Source of the DNA: Melioribacteraceae bacterium
Lineage (GTDB): Bacteria; Bacteroidota; Ignavibacteria; Ignavibacteriales; Melioribacteraceae
Direction of reading: 5' to 3'
DNA length: 48,063 nucleotides
Assembly (NCBI GenBank): GCA_021739765.1
Contig: JAIPBD010000028.1
Coordinates: 1 to 48,063 of the forward strand
In this document: positions 7,803 through 17,267 of the stretch, piece after piece
Layout of the letters: the number at the start of each line of letters is the position of its first letter
How positions within the stretch are numbered: position 1 is the first letter of the stretch
Position numbers and translations under genes: made by a program
The notes under the pieces: model-generated
What the model saw: the letters and a program-made list of their open reading frames with translations, nothing else
The model's database searches: none
What the model was told of the DNA's origin: nothing

Positions 7803-8696
7803 CTAAATGAACTCATTTATTCTAAAGTTTTTATATTTATTCATATTGAAATCCTTTATTGCAAAATATATTATTTTTATTTGCCGATTTTCTTTTCCAA
7901 TAAGATATTTAATTAAATATTTTGCGACAATACGTATTTGATGCAAAAATGTTTTTATTGTAGAAGAATATTTTTTTAAGAAATAAAGTTGGTTTCTTAC
8001 ACTTAAATATAAGTGTAAGTTAGTATTCGTTGATTTTTTTACTTTATGCAAAATGCGTGAATTATTCAAAAAAGAAACAAGGTAGCCCTTCCGTTTAATA
8101 AAATGACAAAGATCCACATCTTCCCAATAGGCGAAATAGTTTTCATCCAGTACTTCCGTTTCAGTCAGTAGTTCATTCCTAATGATCATGCTAGAGCCGG
8201 GTACAAAATCAACTTGTTCAATAGGCTCATTTGAAACATTAGGAGCAATTGGAAATGGCTTAAGATCTTTCATTCTCAGTTTAAAGCCAGCTTGCCATAT
8301 TATATCTGGTGAGTCATAGTAATAATTGATCAGACCGATGACTCCCAACTTCAGATTATTCTCAAAACAAACAACAGCTTTCTCAATCGAATTATCTACA
8401 AGTGTTGTATCATTATTTAATAACATTATAAGATTGGGATTATATTTTTTGGCTTCTATTATTCCAATATTATTTCCACCTGTGAAACCCAGATTGCTAT
8501 CATTTTGGATAATTTTAATATCAAAAACAAATTCACTATTTAAAATTTTGGAGATTCCTTCTTTAGATCCGTTATCAACTAGTACAACAAAATAGTTGTT
8601 TGTGTCTGGTAGAAATTTTGCAATACTGTCAAGGCATTCTAAAGTGTCATCTTGACGCTCCCAGTTCACTAAAATTATAGCCAGCTTAAGCTTCAT
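7803..8696 (-). CDS. Family 2 glycosyltransferase (rhamnosyltransferase-like)
   Basis: This 297-residue GT-A fold enzyme has the typical start LAIILVNWERQDDTLECLDSI, shown here through its VNW and ECLDSI landmarks. It also has DNGS (about 41-44), NLGFTGGNN and the DxD-like NNDT loop in LMLLNNDT. A later GS/PGSSMIIR and WEDVDLCHFIKRKGY match the WbbL/GT2 rhamnosyl-type subfamily. It is the only classic glycosyltransferase in the window, so other linkage enzymes of the repeat unit must be elsewhere. It overlaps the O-antigen ligase gene by 11 bases. Donor and acceptor sugars are not predictable. Confidence 0.85.
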   Translation of the reverse strand: MKLKLAIILVNWERQDDTLECLDSIAKFLPDTNNYFVVLVDNGSKEGISKILNSEFVFDIKIIQNDSNLGFTGGNNIGIIEAKKYNPNLIMLLNNDTTLVDNSIEKAVVCFENNLKLGVIGLINYYYDSPDIIWQAGFKLRMKDLKPFPIAPNVSNEPIEQVDFVPGSSMIIRNELLTETEVLDENYFAYWEDVDLCHFIKRKGYLVSFLNNSRILHKVKKSTNTNLHLYLSVRNQLYFLKKYSSTIKTFLHQIRIVAKYLIKYLIGKENRQIKIIYFAIKDFNMNKYKNFRINEFI

Positions 8697-10050
8697 TTGA
8701 CATTAATATATTATTCTGGCTCAATTGACAGTACTTTGAAGTAAGTGCTACTAGAATTAGAAAGAAACTAAAAGTATTTAATTCTCCCGTAATGTTTATG
8801 AACACAATGTAACCAATGATGGTTGTGATGGTAATCTTAATTAAATCTAAAGTTTCTTCTGAAAGATTTGTCGACAAAAACCCTTTATATTTTAAGAGGA
8901 TATTGCTGAATAATACTGAGTAGCCAACAATACCAGCAAGCCCTGTATCAACTAATAATTCAAATAAAAAACTTGGAGCATTGCCGAGGAATGGATCAGT
9001 CTGAAATTTTACTATTTCCCTCAGCATTGTCAGTCCGTGCCCGGTAAATGGATATTGTAGAAAATATCCAAGGGCAGTTAATAATGCTAATTCCCTGCTT
9101 AAGATTGAACTCCCCCCAATTTCAAGTTCAATTTCTTCATCCCAAAAGAACACAGCACCTTTTATAGTTGTAAAATAATCATTTAATGATCCGCTTAATA
9201 TCATCAATATGAAAACAACTCCAATTAAAGGAATTCCATATTTTATGATATTTTTAATTTGTTTAGTAAATATAAATCCAGATAAAGCAATTAACACAAA
9301 AATTATGGGAGATCTTGAATTTGTTAAAAATATATTAAGGACTAATAATATAATCAAAAGATATAATAAAATGTTTTTGATATCATAATCTGCATGAAAT
9401 ATCCTCCAGAAAACGAATGGCATTAGCAAAGCCATAAATCCGCCATAGGATATTGGATGATAGAACACTGATTGAATTCGGCCGAAAATGTTTCCCCTCA
9501 CAATATCATCGTAGGAAAAACTAATATCCCGAAACCCTTCAGTATTTACAAGATTCAAGTAAGGATTTACTTGAAATATTTTAGTGAAAAGACCATAAAA
9601 TGTGATCACCAGAAAGGAGATGAACAAACCATCAAAAACATTCTTAATTTCATCTTCTGATTCAAAAACATTCCAGACCAAAACAAAGATTATTAAATAT
9701 TCAACCAAAATAGAGATGTAATTAAATAAACTTGAAAAAAATGGCATTTTGCTAAACAGTGTGACAAGTAATAATGAAATACCAAGAGTTTTGATTCCGA
9801 TTCGAAATGGAAAGTTTGCGATCTTAGCTTTAAAGTCTTCATTAAGAAGATACAATACAATAAAATGACTTGATAAAACGAATATTAGCGCCCTTTGCAT
9901 CGTTATTAACGGTAAGCTGGGTAGATTTATTAAGGCTAAATTTGGATGGAGGAATGGTAAAATCCAAATATACAGTTTAATACTTCCCTTTGGATTGTTC
10001 TTAAGTAAAGCGATGAATGAAAAAACAAAAATAATTTGTAATAAAATCAA
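8686..10050 (-). CDS. O-antigen ligase/Wzy-type polymerase membrane protein
   Basis: The 454-residue product is a polytopic membrane protein, with about 10-12 hydrophobic segments spread along the chain and a long extracytoplasmic loop. It includes GHGLTM and SPIIFVLIALSG, which resemble the O-antigen ligase/Wzy_C family (WaaL and Wzy). These enzymes polymerise repeat units or attach the chain to the lipid acceptor in the periplasm. The start gives a signal-anchor-like hydrophobic segment at once. It is 5 bases after the acyltransferase gene. Sequence alone does not separate ligase from polymerase; only one such gene is seen here. Confidence 0.75.
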   Translation of the reverse strand: MILLQIIFVFSFIALLKNNPKGSIKLYIWILPFLHPNLALINLPSLPLITMQRALIFVLSSHFIVLYLLNEDFKAKIANFPFRIGIKTLGISLLLVTLFSKMPFFSSLFNYISILVEYLIIFVLVWNVFESEDEIKNVFDGLFISFLVITFYGLFTKIFQVNPYLNLVNTEGFRDISFSYDDIVRGNIFGRIQSVFYHPISYGGFMALLMPFVFWRIFHADYDIKNILLYLLIILLVLNIFLTNSRSPIIFVLIALSGFIFTKQIKNIIKYGIPLIGVVFILMILSGSLNDYFTTIKGAVFFWDEEIELEIGGSSILSRELALLTALGYFLQYPFTGHGLTMLREIVKFQTDPFLGNAPSFLFELLVDTGLAGIVGYSVLFSNILLKYKGFLSTNLSEETLDLIKITITTIIGYIVFINITGELNTFSFFLILVALTSKYCQLSQNNILMSNEA

Positions 10051-10055
10051 TGTGC

Positions 10056-10694
10056 TTACGGGTTTATGCTGTTAAATTTCATTTCATTTTTGCTCAATTC
10101 GTCTTTATCTAACTCCCACCATTTACTCAATTTCAGAAATGCCATTGCCTTTGGGTCAAATCTACGACTGATAACTTTAGCCGGATTACCCACAACTATC
10201 GAATATTCCGGAACATTTTTTGTTACAACACTACCTGCTCCGATTATTGAACCATCACCAATATGAGTACAACTTGGCAGTATTATCACCCATTCCCCTA
10301 TCCATACATCATTCCCAATAATAAGTTTAGATCGTGTTAATCTATCATCTTTAACAAAACCTGCTTTTGGATTATAAAAAAGAGGGTGTAAAGTGAATTG
10401 TTCTTTGGGATGGTTTGCATTAAATATCCTAATATTGGGAGCTACTGAACAGTAGTTCCCAATGGTTGTATTCCTGGGGACATTTCTTCTATTAAAAATG
10501 CCCCCATAAGTTCCATATCCTATATTAATTAAATGGTATTTTTTATAAATTCGCCTAATAGAGGTCGACCACATTTGTCCTCCATCAAGAGAATAAACTA
10601 ATGTTTCCAATAATTTCCTTAGTCTTTTACTTTTGATGAAATAAACGAATTCAATTGTATGTAGCAAGAATCTCTTCAAATCATATTTTCCCAA
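10056..10694 (-). CDS. Hexapeptide-repeat acyltransferase
   Basis: This 212-residue enzyme has the left-handed beta-helix hexapeptide pattern. Examples are TIGNYCSVAPNIRI, the active-site region FNANHP, then IIGNDVWIGEWVIILPSC and GDGSIIGAGSVVTKNVP, ending with VGNPAKVI. This is the LbetaH-xenobiotic/CatB-WbbJ type of O-acetyl or N-acyl transferase. In a polysaccharide locus it most likely O-acetylates a sugar of the repeat unit using acetyl-CoA. The gene overlaps the flippase gene by 14 bases. The acceptor position is unknown. Confidence 0.85.
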   Translation of the reverse strand: MGKYDLKRFLLHTIEFVYFIKSKRLRKLLETLVYSLDGGQMWSTSIRRIYKKYHLINIGYGTYGGIFNRRNVPRNTTIGNYCSVAPNIRIFNANHPKEQFTLHPLFYNPKAGFVKDDRLTRSKLIIGNDVWIGEWVIILPSCTHIGDGSIIGAGSVVTKNVPEYSIVVGNPAKVISRRFDPKAMAFLKLSKWWELDKDELSKNEMKFNSINP

Positions 10695-12195
10695 CTATCG
10701 CAAAAATAATTTTCTTAAGTTCAAACGGTTTTATATAGTATATTAGATTTAATAGAACGAACAAAATTGTTCCAATTATTGTTTTTAGGATCATAACCTG
10801 CAAACTAAAATCGTTTGTCAAATTTAATACTATTGCAGGGAGGAATACCATTATAGTTGCTGCAAACACTGGAGGTGCAAATTTTTGAGTAAGATATTTC
10901 AATGAATTTATTTTTAATATCTTGGGCAAATAATATATATGATAGACTATAAACTGCAACAAATAGTATGCTAATGTTGATATTGCAGCAGCCTCTACAC
11001 CATATTTTGGTGCAAGAATCCACAGGATTGTTAAAGATATTATTGCATTAATGGGACTTGTGATTGTTAATAATTTTATCCTCCCAGAAGCTAGAACTAT
11101 ACTTGCGACCGCACTCAAATATAAAAATCCAAATGATAATAGCCATATCCGTAATGCTGGTACAAGATGAAGATATTCTTTCCCAACATAAAGATTAATT
11201 ATAATTTCAGAGTTTAGGTAAATTACAGCAATGATATACGATATGAAAAACCATGAATATCTAGTAGCCCCATCCATAATCTTATTTAAGGAGCCATCGT
11301 CGTTCGTTGCATATGCTTTTGCTGAAGCTGGTAGAAGTGTAGTTAAAATAACTCCATTAAATAGTGTTACACCACTTGCGATTGTGAAAATTATTTGATA
11401 ATCGGCTAATACATTTAATCCACTTGACTCCCTAAAAGCTAATACGATAGGTCTTAAGCCAAATGCAATTGATTGAGAGATCCCAATCATCAATATTCCC
11501 ATTCCATAGAAGAATACCTCTCTGAAATCTTCCCAAACCCATGCAAATTTAATCCTATAATTAACACCGGAAATTTTATACCACCTCAACAATTTGTTTG
11601 GTATGATTATGTTCCGACTCAGAAGATAGAGAACAAAATAATAGACAATGTTTACTTCAAGCCAAATGCTCAAAATTGTAACGATTATTTGTAGTACATA
11701 AGAAATTATTTTCAGTTTTGACAACCATGCAATATCCTCAAGTGAATTTAATAATTGGTCGAGAATTGAAAATGGCCAAGAGATTAGCACGGAAATCCCA
11801 CTTAATACAAGTACAATGCGGAACTCATAAATTACAACCGCATCAACTTTGAAAAAACTTATACCAAAAATTGCAAATCCAAAAAATATTAATGCATTTA
11901 ATACACCTATAATCGAAAAAAGGGAGAAACTTGTATTCGTCAAGTTTACTACAGTTTGAATATTGTTCTTTGCGATATTACTAGAAACAAATTTTACCAG
12001 ACCCTGTGGGATCCCGAGATTTGTGATATTCAAATATGAATTAAGTGAAAGGGCAAGAACAATAATTCCATATTCTAGTTTTCCATAGTATGAGAGCAAT
12101 AAAGGGACAACGATTATTTTGGATATTGAATTGATCAGGTTGCTAATAAACAACCAAGATGAATTTTTAACAATTCTATTAAATTTACTTATCAT
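10681..12195 (-). CDS. Wzx-type polysaccharide flippase (MATE/MOP superfamily)
   Basis: The 504-residue protein has 12-14 hydrophobic segments beginning with SWLFISNLINSISKIIVVPL, the usual first helix of the polysaccharide-biosynthesis (Wzx/RfbX) branch of the MOP superfamily. It would move lipid-linked repeat units across the inner membrane. A further landmark is YGKLEYGIIVLALSL near residue 37, the YG-EYG motif after helix 1. Its gene overlaps the upstream F420-hydrogenase-like gene by 4 bases and the acyltransferase by 14. Together with the Wzy and Wzz candidates, it suggests a Wzx/Wzy-dependent pathway. Confidence 0.85.
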   Translation of the reverse strand: MISKFNRIVKNSSWLFISNLINSISKIIVVPLLLSYYGKLEYGIIVLALSLNSYLNITNLGIPQGLVKFVSSNIAKNNIQTVVNLTNTSFSLFSIIGVLNALIFFGFAIFGISFFKVDAVVIYEFRIVLVLSGISVLISWPFSILDQLLNSLEDIAWLSKLKIISYVLQIIVTILSIWLEVNIVYYFVLYLLSRNIIIPNKLLRWYKISGVNYRIKFAWVWEDFREVFFYGMGILMIGISQSIAFGLRPIVLAFRESSGLNVLADYQIIFTIASGVTLFNGVILTTLLPASAKAYATNDDGSLNKIMDGATRYSWFFISYIIAVIYLNSEIIINLYVGKEYLHLVPALRIWLLSFGFLYLSAVASIVLASGRIKLLTITSPINAIISLTILWILAPKYGVEAAAISTLAYYLLQFIVYHIYYLPKILKINSLKYLTQKFAPPVFAATIMVFLPAIVLNLTNDFSLQVMILKTIIGTILFVLLNLIYYIKPFELKKIIFAIVGKI

Positions 12196-13397
12196 ATTTT
12201 GACGATTCTCTTGAGCGTCCCAAACATATTCGAAATTGTAATTTTAATTGGAATCATTCTAGATAATTTGTACAAATTGAAATTCGTAAATTTCGGATAA
12301 GATTTACCAAGTAACCGCCAGGCTATTAATCTACTCCAGACCAAGCCTTTTTTATTCAAATGGTATTTCTGAATAGTTCTCAGTTTACCAACATCAAATT
12401 TAGTCAAATTGATGGCACCAAATTCAGCTGCTGATTCAATAATTTTTTTTCCAAGATAGGTGCGTGATATAATAAGACTTTGCCCCTCTTTTTCAGAGAA
12501 ATCCGGATAACCGCTATCACTATCCCAAGCGTCACCAAAAGTGATATCAGCTGATGACCCTACACCATCCGGACATATCTTGCACCTAAACTGCAAGTGT
12601 TTGTTTAATACTTTGCCCCAAGAATCTTCATATGATAAAGAATGTTTTCTCCCCAATTTATCTATAGCGTAAGACATTCCCGGCCACCCCTCTCCTCGAT
12701 AACGGAACTCAACAACATCGCTCTTATTCAGATTAAACATACTTAGTATTTTCTCAGTACCTTTTAAGCTTGGTGTCCCCGCACATAAGAAAGAAATCAG
12801 CACAACATCCAGATCACACTTGGGGATAGAATTGAGATATTGTCTCAATGCCGAAATATCACATGGCCTTCCTACTACTACAATTTTTTTGTGATTATCG
12901 ATAATTCGGGTAATGTCAATTAACGGTGAACTAGGACTGTATCTTGAGCCGGCATTCCGCAATAACATATCATCACTTGTGCTGAAGAAGTTTGAATTTC
13001 TTGTTGCCTCGTTTACTGCCCGACCAATCTGAACAACTCCCTCATATTTCATACTGTTAATTAAATAACTTAAAACTGCACTTAAGGCCCCCCCGGATGA
13101 TCCTTTAAATCGCATTTCAGGATTTGTAGCATAGCCGGAGGCAATTGATTCGTAATTACCCCAGATTAATGAATCCTCTCTTGTACCAGCAACTGGATTT
13201 TCAACCCGAATGGCAGGACACCATTTTTTCAGTTTCTTAATTTGATTAGCATCCAATCTCTTAGATTGTTTTGCAACAAAAAAACCTGCACTGTCTTCAG
13301 TTATTTTTACAAATTCATTACCGAAAACACTCTCACATAATCCGCAACCAATACATATACTGGATTCAGAAAGATCATTGATTAAAAACTCGCTCAT
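12192..13397 (-). CDS. F420 hydrogenase/dehydrogenase beta subunit family protein
   Basis: The 401-residue protein begins with a half ferredoxin motif CIGCGLC (near 15-21) and carries the FrhB/FpoF C-terminal domain. Landmarks are FKGSSGGALSAVLSYL, VVGRPCDISALRQYL, FRYRGEGWPGM and a second cysteine cluster CKICPDGVGSSADITFGDAW. In polysaccharide loci such proteins regularly sit next to a pyruvyl transferase, as here (4-base overlap), and are thought to support an unknown redox step. No other F420 enzyme is visible, so flavin is a more likely cofactor than F420. The precise reaction is undescribed to my knowledge. Confidence 0.8.
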   Translation of the reverse strand: MSEFLINDLSESSICIGCGLCESVFGNEFVKITEDSAGFFVAKQSKRLDANQIKKLKKWCPAIRVENPVAGTREDSLIWGNYESIASGYATNPEMRFKGSSGGALSAVLSYLINSMKYEGVVQIGRAVNEATRNSNFFSTSDDMLLRNAGSRYSPSSPLIDITRIIDNHKKIVVVGRPCDISALRQYLNSIPKCDLDVVLISFLCAGTPSLKGTEKILSMFNLNKSDVVEFRYRGEGWPGMSYAIDKLGRKHSLSYEDSWGKVLNKHLQFRCKICPDGVGSSADITFGDAWDSDSGYPDFSEKEGQSLIISRTYLGKKIIESAAEFGAINLTKFDVGKLRTIQKYHLNKKGLVWSRLIAWRLLGKSYPKFTNFNLYKLSRMIPIKITISNMFGTLKRIVKI

Positions 13398-14596
13398 TTT
13401 AGAATTTCCAACAACTTATTTTCAATCTTTCGATTTTGCTTAGTAATTATTTCAAGACTAGCATGGCAGTGTTCTTTCAATTCAGATAGCTTATTAACGT
13501 ATTCATTTACCTTTGCTAACGCTTCAATCTCATCGTTCTCTCTTGCATCAATTATATAATTATACTTCAGCAAATTGACAAAGAGTCCTTCAAACTTCCT
13601 ACTATATGAAATACCAATAATTGGAACACCAGCGGAAAAGGCAGCAATACAAGCGTGCATTCTCGATCCAATTAGTAAATCCATCTCCGCAATATATGAT
13701 TTTGCCTCAACCGGACTCTTAAATGGCGGAGAAATTTCTATATTTTCGCCATCGTCGAAAGATTTTGCCAATTCTTTTATTGAAATAGAATCGTCCTCTT
13801 GTAGTGATATATTTTCACCATAAACATGGGCTATGAGATAAATTTTCAAGTCATTTTGATCTCTAAATTTACCGATCATCATTTTTACAAATTTTGCGTA
13901 ATTCATTTTTAGCCGGAACATATTATTTTCATTATAGCCTCCGCGGTAGAGTAAGCCAGAGACATTTATACCAATTTTTAATCTCTCTGATACTTTCGGA
14001 TTAGGCAAAGAATATGGCAGCGAAAAGGCAAGATCTATGTACTCATCGTAATATGTATTTATATTCCACCTAGCAAGTTCATTATAAGTTAAAGTGTCCC
14101 TAGCCATTATAGTATGTACGCTATTCAAAATATATTTTGCTAAAATTAAAGAGATTTTACCTTCGAATGGACCAATAGTTTGGGGTAGTAGAACAATCTT
14201 CTTTCGCAAAATCATAAATAGTAATTTAGATAAGCAATTGTTGAAAAATCTTTTATATCCGTAAATATCTGTAAACCCATCTCCCTGACTTAAATCAAAG
14301 ATGATATCTATATCTTTTAATTTTGAGAACACTTTAAAATTAAAGACATTATATATTCTATTCAGATAAAAGGTTTTAGAGGGAATAAAATCATAGTTAA
14401 TCGTATTCGCTTTTATACTGATGGAACCAGAATGGATATCTTTATTCTGCGTGCCAATTAAACAAAAATTGATGTTAATATTGTTATTATCAGCAATTGT
14501 TTTGAGCATATGTATAATAGAATAGGTTAGTGCATTTACACCCTGATTACCTGAGTACACTGTACCCCACAAAACGCCGATGTTGATTGAACGCAT
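13394..14596 (-). CDS. Polysaccharide pyruvyl transferase family protein (WcaK/CsaB-like)
   Basis: The 400-residue product matches the polysaccharide pyruvyl transferase family, which adds a pyruvate ketal from phosphoenolpyruvate to a sugar. Visible are GVLWGTVYSGNQGVNALTYS at the N-terminus, the FDLSQGDGFTDIYG loop, KIVLLPQTIGPF, then IGSRMHACIAAFSAGVPIIG with the catalytic-site RxHA signature near residue 315. It lies 29 bases from the Wzz-like gene and overlaps the F420-hydrogenase-like gene by 4. The surface glycan may therefore carry acidic pyruvyl groups, in line with possible sulfation from the cys genes upstream. Confidence 0.85.
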   Translation of the reverse strand: MRSINIGVLWGTVYSGNQGVNALTYSIIHMLKTIADNNNININFCLIGTQNKDIHSGSISIKANTINYDFIPSKTFYLNRIYNVFNFKVFSKLKDIDIIFDLSQGDGFTDIYGYKRFFNNCLSKLLFMILRKKIVLLPQTIGPFEGKISLILAKYILNSVHTIMARDTLTYNELARWNINTYYDEYIDLAFSLPYSLPNPKVSERLKIGINVSGLLYRGGYNENNMFRLKMNYAKFVKMMIGKFRDQNDLKIYLIAHVYGENISLQEDDSISIKELAKSFDDGENIEISPPFKSPVEAKSYIAEMDLLIGSRMHACIAAFSAGVPIIGISYSRKFEGLFVNLLKYNYIIDARENDEIEALAKVNEYVNKLSELKEHCHASLEIITKQNRKIENKLLEILK

Positions 14597-14625
14597 AAAT
14601 CCCTTGTTTAAATAGAGAGCATTAA

Positions 14626-15663
14626 TTAGGCCTGCCTTCGACTAAGGAGTGAGTTTTTTAATTTTTTAACAAATACTGGTAGTTGATATTTAACATAAAT
14701 GAAGTATATAGAACTTATTATGCTAGATAGAGTCATAACAATAAGAAAAAATAATGTTCTTCTCGGTCCACTTTTTTCGACTGGTTGTTCGGGTAACTCT
14801 CGGATGTTAAGAATTGGCGTATCTTTTATTTCAGTCAACTTTGATAATTCATATTGCTTGGTTAATTCAATATAGACTGTTTGGTAGACTTCCACATTTC
14901 TTCTTAATCTAACATAAGTTAATTGAAGCTCTGGTGAATTCTCATACAATTTATTTCTTTCAAGAAATGATTTAAGTTTATCTTCAACAATTTGTAGTGA
15001 GTCTCCGATATCAACTAATCTTTTGGAAAGGTAGCTCGTTTGTTCGGAAGCGTTAGTTTTTCTCTTTTCACGAAGATATTTATCTAGGCTGCGTGCAATT
15101 CCCACAGCAACTTCTGAAGAAAGTTTTGCCTCTGGCATTCGTATGTTAACTACCAAAATTTGACTAATTCTATCCATATTTGCAGTCACTAATTCTTCAC
15201 TCAACAATTCGTAAACGGCGAGAAATTGTTTTCTTTTTCTAAATTGTTCATTTCCCTCTTCGTCAGCTTCAACTTCATAGTATTCAATTAGATTTACAGA
15301 ATCTGGGAAACTTTCTGTTTGATATTTTGAGTAAATTATTTCTTCGAATAAAGTCTCACTTTTGAGAATATCACTATAGATATTTATTGATGTCCCACTT
15401 TCTAGGGAGACCCCCACCATTGAAGCTAGGCTAGATATTCCACTCAAGTTTGGACGCGCTGAACTAGCTTCCGGATAAATAATTAGCTTTGAATCAAAAT
15501 AAGGTTTAGCGAACAGTAATAGAAACACAGCTATGAGACAGGCTGCAATAAAATTAAATATTAGAAAAGTCTTAATATTCCGCCCTAAGGGTTCAACCAA
15601 CTTAATGGTTGCAACAAAAAAATTAAGAATTTTGTCTTCAGTAGTTTGTTTACTCTGATTCAT
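14626..15663 (-). CDS. Wzz/chain-length determinant family protein
   Basis: The 345-residue protein has one N-terminal transmembrane segment (about residues 37-52), a long periplasmic portion with coiled-coil potential around residues 195-275, a Pro-rich motif ELPEQPVEKSGPRR and a second transmembrane segment after it. That is the standard Wzz (PCP) topology, without a fused tyrosine kinase. It sets the chain length of the exported polysaccharide together with the flippase and polymerase. A 57-base gap separates it from cysQ upstream. Confidence 0.85.
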   Translation of the reverse strand: MNQSKQTTEDKILNFFVATIKLVEPLGRNIKTFLIFNFIAACLIAVFLLLFAKPYFDSKLIIYPEASSARPNLSGISSLASMVGVSLESGTSINIYSDILKSETLFEEIIYSKYQTESFPDSVNLIEYYEVEADEEGNEQFRKRKQFLAVYELLSEELVTANMDRISQILVVNIRMPEAKLSSEVAVGIARSLDKYLREKRKTNASEQTSYLSKRLVDIGDSLQIVEDKLKSFLERNKLYENSPELQLTYVRLRRNVEVYQTVYIELTKQYELSKLTEIKDTPILNIRELPEQPVEKSGPRRTLFFLIVMTLSSIISSIYFIYVKYQLPVFVKKLKNSLLSRRQA

Positions 15664-15720
15664 AATTGATACTCAAATTTCTGATTTCTAAAATCAACAT
15701 ATAATAATTTAAATAAAGAT

Positions 15721-16473
15721 TTATCGTACTTGAAATGATGAGTTGAGAAGTGTAGTTTTATTATAAGCAAGTCCAGAGATTAGTTTTCCCTCGGCTGCAC
15801 TAATCCCATGCCCAGCAGCCGTATCCCATTCCCAAGTCGGTCCGTGACGGTAATAAATATGAGCTTTTCCTTCGGCAACCATGCAAAATTTTAGTGATGA
15901 TCCTATAGAAATAGATTTTGTGACTCCATGTTTTTTTAGTACCTCATTTTCTTCATCAGAAGAATGTGAGCGGCTTTGAACTGCAACTATATCATTTCCA
16001 TGATTGTACTTTAAGGGCAATTTTTGGTGTTCGCCTTCGCCTTCTTGTTTAAATGATCCGATTTCCTTGTTGCCATAATATAGAATCTCAAGCGCCGGAG
16101 CATAGATAATTCCGAGAATTGGCTGACCTTCGTGTATTAGTCCGATGTTAACAGTAAACTCACCATTCCTTTTAATAAATTCCTTCGTTCCATCCAAAGG
16201 ATCAATTAGCCAAAAAGTTGTCCAATCTTTTCTTTCTTCGTAAGGTATTTCTTTTCCTTCTTCCGAAAGCAAATGGATTTCGGGATACTTTTCGGAAAGT
16301 CTTTCTTTTATATAATTATGCGAAATTGTGTCAGCTTTCGTTAAGGGAGAATCATCCCCTTTAAGTTGAACATCGAAATCTTCCGAAGCATAGACTTCCA
16401 TAATTCTTTTTCCGGCTTCCTTTGCAGTATTTATAAGATATTCCATATCTAATTTTGATAGAGGATTATTCAT
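15721..16473 (-). CDS. cysQ: 3'(2'),5'-bisphosphate nucleotidase CysQ
   Basis: This 250-residue inositol-monophosphatase-fold enzyme removes the 3'-phosphate from PAP (and PAPS) to give AMP (or APS). It has the metal-site motifs SEEG at 70-73, DPLDGT at 91-96 and WEWDTAAG at 214-221. CysQ prevents build-up of PAP after sulfotransfer or sulfate reduction. Placement after the PAPS-forming genes and before the polysaccharide genes supports the view that PAPS is consumed by a sulfotransferase acting on the glycan. No sulfotransferase gene is in the window. Confidence 0.9.
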   Translation of the reverse strand: MNNPLSKLDMEYLINTAKEAGKRIMEVYASEDFDVQLKGDDSPLTKADTISHNYIKERLSEKYPEIHLLSEEGKEIPYEERKDWTTFWLIDPLDGTKEFIKRNGEFTVNIGLIHEGQPILGIIYAPALEILYYGNKEIGSFKQEGEGEHQKLPLKYNHGNDIVAVQSRSHSSDEENEVLKKHGVTKSISIGSSLKFCMVAEGKAHIYYRHGPTWEWDTAAGHGISAAEGKLISGLAYNKTTLLNSSFQVR

Positions 16474-16505
16474 CTGTGCCTTTGATTTAATATAAGTATG
16501 TGGGT

Positions 16506-17225
16506 TTAGAAATCTTTGAGAGCAAACTCAACAATCTTTAAAGCAATTTTATCTGTATCGGGACTAAGATTTTCGAATTCGAGTTCCGGGTTTTTCGGGA
16601 TTTCATATTCAGTGCTAATACCGGGGAAATTAGAAATTTCGCCTTTTTTGGCTTTCTCATAAGTACCGGTAGTATCACGTTTTATACATTCTTCGATTGG
16701 GGTAGAAATGTAAACTTCAATAAAATTCTTAGCTATAGAGCGAATAAAATTTCTTGATTCTTCGAAAGGAGAAAGAAACGTGGCAATGACAAAAACTCCT
16801 TGTTCTTCAAGTTTACTCGCAAGGTAACCGACTCTTTTAATATGTTCGTTAACTTCATCGTGTGAATAGCCGGTTTCGGGGAATAGATGCCGGATACCAT
16901 GTCCATCAAGATGATCAGCTTTAAATCCTTTTTCTTTCAGAATTTGCGTTACTTTTTCACCAATTTCAGATTTTCCGGAACGAACCAAACCGGTAATCCA
17001 TATAACAGCCGGTTTTACTTCTTTCCTTCCAAATTTAATTTTATCCCATGCCCTCTCATGAAGGAAATAGATTAACATTTTTAGAAAAACTTCAATACCG
17101 CCAACGGAAATTGCAATCGTTGTATCACCAATAAAAATATATACAAGCGTAATGGTGGTGACAGTAGCGAGTATTCGCCATGAAATAGTCTTTACAACCG
17201 AACGAGCGTGAGTTTCTTTAAACAT
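16506..17225 (-). CDS. DUF2061 membrane domain fused to APS kinase
   Basis: The 239-residue protein has two parts. Residues 1 to about 65 form a DUF2061 domain: ARSVVKTISWRILATVTT followed by two hydrophobic helices and FLHERAWDKIKFG. From about 72 it is an APS kinase (CysC) with Walker A GLVRSGKS at 79-86, DGHGIRH, and the CysC-type tail segments YEKAKKGEISNFPGI and YEIPKNPEL. The usual CysC loop GLSGSGKS is changed to GLVRSGKS but still fits GxxxxGKS. A second, soluble CysC is encoded at 20369-20983. This version probably places APS kinase activity at the membrane. It is 32 bases upstream of cysQ. Confidence 0.85.
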   Translation of the reverse strand: MFKETHARSVVKTISWRILATVTTITLVYIFIGDTTIAISVGGIEVFLKMLIYFLHERAWDKIKFGRKEVKPAVIWITGLVRSGKSEIGEKVTQILKEKGFKADHLDGHGIRHLFPETGYSHDEVNEHIKRVGYLASKLEEQGVFVIATFLSPFEESRNFIRSIAKNFIEVYISTPIEECIKRDTTGTYEKAKKGEISNFPGISTEYEIPKNPELEFENLSPDTDKIALKIVEFALKDF

Positions 17226-17236
17226 GAAACAAGTGT

Positions 17237-17254
17237 AAAGGAAAAAGATAAAAG
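17237..17254. repeat. Left arm of 18-bp inverted repeat flanking S23 gene 1
   Basis: AAAGGAAAAAGATAAAAG is repeated exactly, in inverted orientation, at 17650-17667. The left side continues into tandem copies of a 7-base unit (AAAAGAT, up to 17263). Together the arms enclose one four-helix-bundle gene. Confidence 0.9.
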
Positions 17255-17267
17255 ATAAAAGATGTTT

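Noticed and set aside
17237-17263. Short tandem AAAAGAT units as a CRISPR-like array
   Set aside because: Units are 7 bases and contiguous, with no spacers or cas genes.
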